Source of the DNA: Pseudomonadota bacterium | Lineage (GTDB): Bacteria > Pseudomonadota > Gammaproteobacteria > Burkholderiales > Burkholderiaceae_C | DNA length: 64,000 nt | Direction: 5' to 3' | Assembly (NCBI GenBank): GCA_021783695.1 | Contig: JAJXTO010000013.1 | Span: forward strand, 1 to 64,000 | Shown: positions 57,737-64,000 of the stretch, one piece after another | Numbering within the stretch: position 1 is the stretch's first letter | Layout of the letters: each line of letters starts with the position of its first letter | Translations under genes and position numbers: made by a program | Notes under the pieces: model-generated | The model's database searches: none | What the model was told of the DNA's origin: nothing | What the model saw: the letters and a program-made list of their open reading frames with translations, nothing else

Positions 57737-57805
57737 GAGGAAAAGACTTTCAAACCACGAAGACCGTGGGGTTGGGAGTGAAAAACTGAAGCCGCGGGCG
57801 CGGAT

Positions 57806-59785
57806 TCAGGCGGTTTGATGCCACAACTCCAGAACAGCGTCCACCGTTTGCGCAAGGCTCAGGTTGGTGCTGTCAAGCAGCTTGGCATCTGCTGCAGGCT
57901 TGAGTGCGGCAACTGCGCGCTGCATATCGCGCGCGTCCCGCTGCTCCAAGTCAGCAAAAACGTCGGCAAGTATAGAGGGAATCCCGTGTGAAATCAATTG
58001 CTTATGCCGCCGTTGCGCGCGGCTGTGAGCGCTTGCGGTGAGAAAAACTTTGAGGGGGGCGTCCGGAAAGACCACGGTGCCCATGTCGCGCCCGTCCGCC
58101 ACCAGTCCCGGGGCGCGGCGGAGTTGGCGTTGCAGCGCCAGCAGCGCCTCGCGCACGGGAGGTAGCGCGGCAATGGTGGAAGCCGCCTTGCCGATGTCTT
58201 CGGTGCGCAGTTCGACGGGAGGCACGCGCATGCCGTCCACCAGGACAGTTTCCTTATCGAAACGCACCCACAGGTTTGCGGCCAGTTCCGCCAGGGCCGA
58301 CGCATCGTGCAACGGAACGCCGCGCCGTTGTGCCAGCAGCGCGGTGAGGCGGTAGAGTAGACCTGAGTCGAGATTGGCGAAACCCAGATGCTCGGCCACA
58401 GCCGAGGCGATGCTGCCCTTGCCCGACGCGGTCGGGCCGTCGATGGTGATCACCGGCACGGGCTGGACGATGCGGGCGAAGTCGGTGAAGTAGTCGGGGT
58501 AGGTCTTGGATACGCAGCCGGGATCAAGGATGCGGATGTCGGCGTGACCAAAACTGGCGAGGGAAAAGCACATCGCCATGCGGTGATCGTCGTAGGTGGC
58601 GATGGCGGCGCTGCGCCATTGCGACGTCGGCAGGGGATGGACGCGCAGCCAATCCGGCCCGGACTCGACCTGCGCACCCAGCTTGGCCAGCTCGGTGGAC
58701 ATGGCGTCAATACGATCGGTCTCTTTCACGCGCCAGCTCCCGATCGACGTGAGCGTGGTGGGCGCATCGGCAAAGAGCGCGGTCATCGCCAGGGTCATGG
58801 CAGCGTCGGGAATGGCAATGCAGTCGATCACTCCACCGCGCAGCGCGGCCACGCCGGGCTGCAGGCCGAAGGTCTCGATGAAGTCGTCGCCCCAGCGCAC
58901 GTTCGCGCCCAGGCGCTGCAGCACGCGGGCGAATTCCACATCGCCCTGGATGCTGTCCTGCCCCACCCCCTCCACACGCACCGGCTGCCCCTTGCCGTGC
59001 AACTGCCCCAGCACCCCGGCGGCGAGGAAATACGAGGCCGACGAGGCGTCCCCCTCGACGGCAATCCGCCCCGGGCTGCGCAGGCGGCTGCCCGCCGGAA
59101 TGACAAAGCGCTGCCAGCCTTCGCGCTGCACCCGCACGCCAAAACGCCGCAGCAGGTTGAGGGTGATGTCGACATAGGGCTTGGAAATCAGCTCGCCCTG
59201 TACCGCGATAGCGATGTCCTGCCGCGCCGCCTTGAGTGGCAGCGCCAGCAGCAAAGCGGTGAGAAACTGGCTGGAGACGTCGCCGCGCACAGCCACGTCG
59301 CCACAGAGTTGAAACTGGCTGGTGCCGATGCGCAGCGGGGGATAGCCCTCTTGACCCGCGTAGGCGATCTGGCAGCCGAACTGGCGCAGGGCATCGACCA
59401 GATCGCCAATGGGCCGCTCGTGCATACGCGGCACGCCGTGCAGGTGGTAGTTGCCGCCCAGCAAGGCCAGCGCCGCGGTCAGCGGACGAATGGCGGTGCC
59501 TGCATTGCCCATGAACAGATCGGCCTGCGCTGCGGCGAAGCGTCCGGCCCCGCCTTGCACAGACGCGGTGGAGCCTTCGCGCGTGACGGCAATGCCCAGC
59601 GCCTGCAGCGCGGCGAGCATGACACGGGTGTCATCGGAATCGAGAAGGCCGGTGATCTCGGTCTTGCCCTCGGCAAGCGCTGCGAGCAGCAGCACCCGGT
59701 TGGAGATGCTCTTGGAGCCGGGGAGTTGCACCCGTCCGCCGGCGCCGATGAGCGGAGGTAGATCGCGTGCGTCAGGCATCATCAT
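57806..59785 (-). CDS. aroA-cmk: fused EPSP synthase / cytidylate kinase
   Basis: The 659-residue protein joins two enzymes. Residues 1 to about 440 are AroA, which makes 5-enolpyruvylshikimate-3-phosphate: [10 protein letters not shown] at about 21-30, [19 protein letters not shown] in the active site, and [17 protein letters not shown]. Residues about 445-659 are CMP kinase with the P-loop [12 protein letters not shown] and [14 protein letters not shown]. The two are joined with little linker. This fusion occurs in other Burkholderiales. It overlaps the end of tyrA by 14 bp; start choice among ATGs 59785, 59782 and 59779 is uncertain. Confidence 0.95.
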   Translation of the reverse strand: MMMPDARDLPPLIGAGGRVQLPGSKSISNRVLLLAALAEGKTEITGLLDSDDTRVMLAALQALGIAVTREGSTASVQGGAGRFAAAQADLFMGNAGTAIRPLTAALALLGGNYHLHGVPRMHERPIGDLVDALRQFGCQIAYAGQEGYPPLRIGTSQFQLCGDVAVRGDVSSQFLTALLLALPLKAARQDIAIAVQGELISKPYVDITLNLLRRFGVRVQREGWQRFVIPAGSRLRSPGRIAVEGDASSASYFLAAGVLGQLHGKGQPVRVEGVGQDSIQGDVEFARVLQRLGANVRWGDDFIETFGLQPGVAALRGGVIDCIAIPDAAMTLAMTALFADAPTTLTSIGSWRVKETDRIDAMSTELAKLGAQVESGPDWLRVHPLPTSQWRSAAIATYDDHRMAMCFSLASFGHADIRILDPGCVSKTYPDYFTDFARIVQPVPVITIDGPTASGKGSIASAVAEHLGFANLDSGLLYRLTALLAQRRGVPLHDASALAELAANLWVRFDKETVLVDGMRVPPVELRTEDIGKAASTIAALPPVREALLALQRQLRRAPGLVADGRDMGTVVFPDAPLKVFLTASAHSRAQRRHKQLISHGIPSILADVFADLEQRDARDMQRAVAALKPAADAKLLDSTNLSLAQTVDAVLELWHQTA

Positions 59786-60692
59786 TGGCGGATGTCGGTG
59801 CGTCCCAGCCCAGACGCACCTGGCTGGCGCGGCGGATCAGGGCTTCCACGGCAGTCCAGTTGCCTTGTCGCATCTGCGCCTCAAAACCTGCGAGCGTCTG
59901 TTTATAGATCTGCAGTTGGCGCAACACTTCATCGCGGTTGGCGTCCAGGATATCGCGCCACATATGCGGATCTCCTGCGGCAATGCGGCTGAAATCCCGG
60001 AATCCGGGTCCGGCCAATTGCAGAAAGGTGCTGCCCTGGGGCTGGCTGCTGAGCGCATACACATAGCTGAACGCCAGCAGATGCGGCAGATGGCTGACCG
60101 CGGCAAATGCGGCGTCGTGTTCTTCCGGCGACATGACGGACACCACGCCGCCGATCGACTCCCAGGCCTGCGTGGCAATGTCCACCAGGCTGTCGGTGTT
60201 GGCCGCAAGCGGGGTGATGACCACGCGCTTGCCATCGAACAAACCGGCTTCGGCATGCAGCACGCCGCTCTTTTCCTTTCCAGCAATCGGGTGGCAGGGC
60301 ACGAACTGGCTTTGACGCGCGCCGAGCTGCGCCTGCACCGCAGCGACCACATTGCCCTTGGTGCTGCCCACGTCCATCAGCAGGGCGTGCGGCTCCAGAC
60401 CGTGGCGCAACTGCTTGAGCAGATCGCCGGTGGACACCACGGGAACGGCGAGTAGCACCAGATCGGCGCCATGCACGGCACGCAAGGCGGAGTCGGCTTC
60501 TTCGTCGATGATGCCGCGCTCCAGCGCGGTGCGCGTGGTGGTGGGCGACTTGCTGTAGCCCACGATGCGCCGCGCCAGCCGGGCGCGCCGTGCTGCGAGC
60601 GCGAACGAGCCGCCGAGCAGACCGACGCCGAGAATCGCCAGGCGCTCGAACTGCACAGTGGCGTCGTCGTCGGCGCCGGTGACTGTGTCCAT
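59772..60692 (-). CDS. tyrA: prephenate dehydrogenase
   Basis: The 306-residue NAD(P)-dependent enzyme converts prephenate to 4-hydroxyphenylpyruvate. The Rossmann motif [14 protein letters not shown] is near residue 22, and the [14 protein letters not shown] loop binds substrate. There is no chorismate mutase or ACT domain, as expected for a stand-alone TyrA. ATG 60692 lies 4 bp after hisC and the stop overlaps aroA. Confidence 0.95.
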   Translation of the reverse strand: MDTVTGADDDATVQFERLAILGVGLLGGSFALAARRARLARRIVGYSKSPTTTRTALERGIIDEEADSALRAVHGADLVLLAVPVVSTGDLLKQLRHGLEPHALLMDVGSTKGNVVAAVQAQLGARQSQFVPCHPIAGKEKSGVLHAEAGLFDGKRVVITPLAANTDSLVDIATQAWESIGGVVSVMSPEEHDAAFAAVSHLPHLLAFSYVYALSSQPQGSTFLQLAGPGFRDFSRIAAGDPHMWRDILDANRDEVLRQLQIYKQTLAGFEAQMRQGNWTAVEALIRRASQVRLGWDAPTSANDDA

Positions 60693-60696
60693 GCCG

Positions 60697-61827
60697 TCAG
60701 ATCCCCGCATAGTGCGCGTGCAGCGCCGCAATGCATGCGGCGTTTTCTGCCTCGGTCCCAATGGAAATGCGCAGCCACTGCGGCAAGCCGTAGTTGTCCA
60801 CAGGGCGGGCAATGACCCCGCGTTGCAGAAGCGCCAGATTGACCCGCGCTCCTGCGCCGTCGTCTTCGCCAACATGCACCAGAATGAAGTTGCCCTGCGA
60901 GGGGATGTAGCGCAGCCCGAGCGCGTCAAACGCGGCGGCGAGTTGCGCATGACCGGCGCGATTAACGGTGTAGGCCTGGTCGATGAAAGCCTGATCGTCG
61001 AGTGCTGCCAGTGCCGCAGCCTGTCCGAGCGAGCTGGTGTTGAACGCCGAGCGCACGCGGTTGAGCACATCGGTGAGCGGGGCTTGCGACACGCCGTAGC
61101 CGATGCGCAGACCAGCAAGTCCGTAAGCCTTGGAGAAGGTGCGCGAGACGATGAGATTGGGGAATTCGCGCACCCATTGCATGCTGTCATAGCGCAGTGC
61201 GGGCAGGGTGTATTCCACATAGGCTTCGTCGAGCACCACGGCGATGTGCGGCGGGACTTGCCGCAGAAAATCCAGCAACGCGTCGGCGGCAAGAAAGGTG
61301 CCCGTGGGGTTGTTCGGATTGGCGACGAAGATCAGTCTGGTCTGCGGCGTGATGGCCGCGAGCATGGCCGACAGATCGTGGCCGAAGTCGCGGTCCGGCA
61401 CGACCTGATGGGCCGCGCCCACGCCCTGAACCGCCTGGGTGTAGACGATGAAGCTGTAGCGCGAATACATGCCGGCATCGGCGTCGGTCAGCAGTGCGCG
61501 GGCGGCCATTTCGAGCAGATCGCTCGAACCGTGGCCCAGTGTGATCCAGGCCGCGGGAACGCCGCATTTCTGCGCCAGTGCCTGTTTGAGTGCGTAGCCG
61601 TCGTTGTCGGGGTAGCGAGTGCTGTCGCCCATGGCCGCGAGCACCGCTTCACGCGCCTTGGGCGACATGCCCAGCGGATTTTCATTCGATGCCAGCTTGA
61701 CGATGCGCCCTGTCTGCAGACCGAACTGGCGTGCCACCTCTGCAATCGGCTTGCCGCCAACGTAAGGCGAGATCGACTGCACATACTCGGTTCCCCAGCG
61801 GGTCGGCCTGGTGTTGTTCTGTTGCAT
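60697..61827 (-). CDS. hisC: histidinol-phosphate/aromatic aminotransferase
   Basis: The 376-residue PLP enzyme has LASNENPLGMSP (residues about 44-55) and the lysine motif SRTFSKAYGLAGLRIGY. HisC enzymes in this pheA-hisC-tyrA-aroA order are thought to serve aromatic transamination as well as histidine synthesis. It follows pheA by 45 bp and precedes tyrA by 4 bp. Confidence 0.92.
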   Translation of the reverse strand: MQQNNTRPTRWGTEYVQSISPYVGGKPIAEVARQFGLQTGRIVKLASNENPLGMSPKAREAVLAAMGDSTRYPDNDGYALKQALAQKCGVPAAWITLGHGSSDLLEMAARALLTDADAGMYSRYSFIVYTQAVQGVGAAHQVVPDRDFGHDLSAMLAAITPQTRLIFVANPNNPTGTFLAADALLDFLRQVPPHIAVVLDEAYVEYTLPALRYDSMQWVREFPNLIVSRTFSKAYGLAGLRIGYGVSQAPLTDVLNRVRSAFNTSSLGQAAALAALDDQAFIDQAYTVNRAGHAQLAAAFDALGLRYIPSQGNFILVHVGEDDGAGARVNLALLQRGVIARPVDNYGLPQWLRISIGTEAENAACIAALHAHYAGI

Positions 61828-61872
61828 GATGTCTGTTTTCAGGTGGGCACATCAGGTAGGCAAATCGCGCGC

Positions 61873-62970
61873 TCAGAGATCGCGGGGTTTTTTGTCGATG
61901 GGATAGGAGCCAAGGCATTTGTACATGGCGCAGACCGACTGCAATTCGCGCAGCGCGGCGGCCACCTGGGGTTCGTCCTGATGACCTTCGACGTCAATAT
62001 AAAAAGCGTATTCCCAATCGCCCGATTTCGCTGGCCGCGACTCGAACCGGCTCATGCTGACGCCATGCTCGGCCAGCGGTTTGAGCAAGTCGTACACCGC
62101 ACCAGCACGGTTGGGTACGGACAGAATCAGACTGGTGCGGTCCGCGCCTGTCGGCTCCGGCTGGGCCGCGCCGAGGACGACGAAGCGCGTGGTGTTCTGC
62201 GCCTCGTCCTGAATCGCACGCGCTGCAATGTGCAGGCCATAGAGCACCGCGGTCGCTTCGGCGGCAATGCCTGCAATGCTGGCATCTTCGGCTGCCAGCC
62301 GCGCGCCTTCCGCATTGCTGGCGACGGGACGCACTTCGACCCCTGGCAGATGGGCGCGCAACCAGCCCGCGCATTGCGCCAGCGCCTGCGGATGTGCAGC
62401 GACCGTCTGGATGCCCTGCAGATCGGGTGTCTGCCGCATGAGGAAATGCCGCACTGGCAGGCTGACCTCGCCACACAGATGCACAGGGTGTGCGAGCAAC
62501 AGATCCATACTGCGCGCCACCGCGCCTTCGGTGCTGTTTTCCACCGGCACGATGGCAAACTCGCTCTCACCGCTCAGATAGCTGCGGAATACATCGTCGA
62601 TCGTGGCGCAAGGAAAGCCCTGCGCGCTGGCGCCGAAAAACCGCCGAGCGGCCTGCTCGCTGAATGTCCCCGCCGGGCCGAGAAACGCCACGCGCTGCGG
62701 CGCCTCAAGCGCGCGGCAGGCGGACATGATCTCACGCCAGATGGCGCTGATGCCGGAATTGCGCAGCGGCCCGGCGTTGTGCTCATGCAGTTTCTCGATC
62801 ACCTGGCGCTCACGCTCGGGGCGGAACACCGGCATGTTCAGCCGCTGTTTGATGTGCCCGATCTGCTGCGCGGCCTGCGCGCGTTGGTTGAGCAGCGCCA
62901 GAATCTGTTTGTCGAGGGCGTCGATCTGGTCGCGCCAAGGGCTCAGGTCGTCGGAGGAAGATTGACTCAT
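61873..62970 (-). CDS. pheA: bifunctional chorismate mutase / prephenate dehydratase
   Basis: The 365-residue protein has an AroQ chorismate mutase domain (about 1-85, WRDQIDALDKQILALLNQRA), a prephenate dehydratase domain (about 92-280, starting RVAFLGPAGTFSEQAA), and a C-terminal ACT domain (about 285-360) with ESRPAKSGDWEYAF that allows phenylalanine feedback. It starts 6 bp after serC and is followed by hisC. Confidence 0.96.
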   Translation of the reverse strand: MSQSSSDDLSPWRDQIDALDKQILALLNQRAQAAQQIGHIKQRLNMPVFRPERERQVIEKLHEHNAGPLRNSGISAIWREIMSACRALEAPQRVAFLGPAGTFSEQAARRFFGASAQGFPCATIDDVFRSYLSGESEFAIVPVENSTEGAVARSMDLLLAHPVHLCGEVSLPVRHFLMRQTPDLQGIQTVAAHPQALAQCAGWLRAHLPGVEVRPVASNAEGARLAAEDASIAGIAAEATAVLYGLHIAARAIQDEAQNTTRFVVLGAAQPEPTGADRTSLILSVPNRAGAVYDLLKPLAEHGVSMSRFESRPAKSGDWEYAFYIDVEGHQDEPQVAAALRELQSVCAMYKCLGSYPIDKKPRDL

Positions 62971-62976
62971 CGCGGT

Positions 62977-64000
62977 TCAGCCGTGGCGTTTTTCAAAGTC
63001 TTGCAGGTAGTTCACCAGCGCCTGCACACCGTCGAGCGGCATGGCGTTGTAGATCGAGGCCCGCATGCCACCGACCGATTTATGGCCCTTGAGCTGCAGC
63101 AGACCAGCCGCATCGGCCCCTTGCAGAAACGCGGCGTTCAGTGCGGCATCACGCAGGTGAAACGGCACATTCATGCGCGAACGACACTCGCGCGCCACCC
63201 GTGTTTCGTAGAGCTTTGAGGCATCGAGCGCGTCATACAGCAGATGCGCCTTGGCGATGTTGCGCGCCTCCACGGCCGCCAGGCCGTCGAGACCGCCGAA
63301 GCGCTGTCGCTTGATCCATTGCAACACCAGGCCCGCGATGTAGATCGCATAGGTCGGCGGGGTATTGAACATGGAATGATTGGCCGCCACCACGGCGTAA
63401 TCGAACGCGCTGGGGCAATGCGGCAGGGCGTGGCCCAGCATGTCTCGGCGGACGATGACCAGTGTCAGCCCAGCCGGGCCGATGTTCTTCTGCGCTCCGG
63501 CATAAATGCAGGCATAGCGCGCCACATCCACACGACGCGACAGCAGATGCGAAGACATATCGGCCACCAGGGGCACGCCGCGGCTATCCGGCACGAAATG
63601 GAACTCCACGCCGTCGATGGTTTCATTGGTGCAGACGTGAAGATATTGCGCATCCGGGCGGATACTCCAGGCGGTGTTGTCGGGAATGCTGCCGTAGCCC
63701 TGGCCGTCGTGCGCACTGGCGCTGAGGTGCACGTCGCAATATTTGCGGGCTTCCTGCTGGCTTTTCTGCGACCAGCTCCCCGTCACCACATAGTCGGCCT
63801 TGGCGCCGCGCGACAGATTGAGCGGAACGATGGCGTTCTCGGCTATCGCCCCGCCCTGCATGAACAGTACGGCATAGTCGTCCGGAATTTGCAGCAGCTC
63901 GCGCAGATCGGCTTCGGCCTGGGCAATGATGGATTCGAACTGCGGGCCGCGATGACTCATCTCCATCACGCTCATGCCGCAGCCATGCCAATCGAGCATC
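62977..64000 (-). CDS. serC: phosphoserine aminotransferase (5' end beyond the window)
   Basis: The frame is open to the right edge. Its visible 340 residues match SerC, which makes phosphoserine for serine synthesis and also serves pyridoxine biosynthesis. [11 protein letters not shown] near the window edge and the PLP lysine in [13 protein letters not shown] are diagnostic. About 25 N-terminal residues lie outside the window. It is the first visible gene of the serC-pheA-hisC-tyrA-aroA/cmk group. Confidence 0.95.
   Translation of the reverse strand, partial: MLDWHGCGMSVMEMSHRGPQFESIIAQAEADLRELLQIPDDYAVLFMQGGAIAENAIVPLNLSRGAKADYVVTGSWSQKSQQEARKYCDVHLSASAHDGQGYGSIPDNTAWSIRPDAQYLHVCTNETIDGVEFHFVPDSRGVPLVADMSSHLLSRRVDVARYACIYAGAQKNIGPAGLTLVIVRRDMLGHALPHCPSAFDYAVVAANHSMFNTPPTYAIYIAGLVLQWIKRQRFGGLDGLAAVEARNIAKAHLLYDALDASKLYETRVARECRSRMNVPFHLRDAALNAAFLQGADAAGLLQLKGHKSVGGMRASIYNAMPLDGVQALVNYLQDFEKRHG

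Overview
The window looks like a GC-rich betaproteobacterial chromosome, probably of order Burkholderiales. Three things point that way: the gene order (thrS-infC-rpmI-rplT-pheS-pheT-ihfA; serC-pheA-hisC-tyrA-aroA/cmk-rpsA-ihfB; mltG-tmk-holB-pilZ-tatD), the fused aroA-cmk gene, and a form II RuBisCO operon (cbbM-cbbQ-cbbO with a LysR-type cbbR). RuBisCO implies autotrophic CO2 fixation; together with a heme-copper oxidase cluster it suggests a chemolithoautotroph such as Thiomonas. The genus is an inference and was not checked against any database.

Layout. 1-460: probable 3' end of a transposase, then tRNA-Val(CAC) with its own terminator. 0.5-8.5 kb: dnaQ, prfC, a DUF2189 membrane protein, and the lspA-ileS-ribF block. 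8.9-18 kb: cold-shock gene, DedA protein, trpS, M50 protease, YciO, PHP phosphoesterase, ybaK, plsY, yajQ, murB, def and an unusual lipoprotein. 18-26.3 kb: a respiratory/stress island with a DUF2214 protein, an NsrR-like Rrf2 regulator, a group III truncated hemoglobin, a ba3-type oxidase (small subunit, CuA subunit II, subunit I), Sco, CtaG, two c-type cytochromes and an FtsH paralogue. 26.4-31.5 kb: dadA, a divergent Lrp-type regulator, a truncated RidA-family remnant, a luciferase-like oxidoreductase, a class III CoA-transferase and an HSL-type hydrolase. 31.5-37.1 kb: ygfZ, the mltG-tmk-holB-pilZ-tatD operon and an exported ankyrin protein. 37.2-44.6 kb (minus strand): ihfA, pheT, pheS, rplT, rpmI, infC and thrS. 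45.1-49.6 kb: a queuosine-precursor transporter gene with a candidate preQ1-I riboswitch, a lipoprotein and valS. 49.9-55.4 kb: cbbM, cbbQ, cbbO and a convergent cbbR. 55.6-64 kb (minus strand): ihfB, rpsA, aroA-cmk, tyrA, hisC, pheA and serC, which runs off the right edge.

Most of the window is conserved housekeeping. The accessory or less ordinary parts are the oxidase/NsrR/globin/FtsH island, the dadA-associated catabolic cluster with its broken ridA, and the cbb operon. RNA-level features of interest are the riboswitch candidate before yhhQ, the AUC start of infC, the terminator-like hairpins between cbbM and cbbQ and between rplT and pheS, and a strong hairpin in the thrS leader. I saw no CRISPR array, prophage, complete insertion sequence or rRNA gene.
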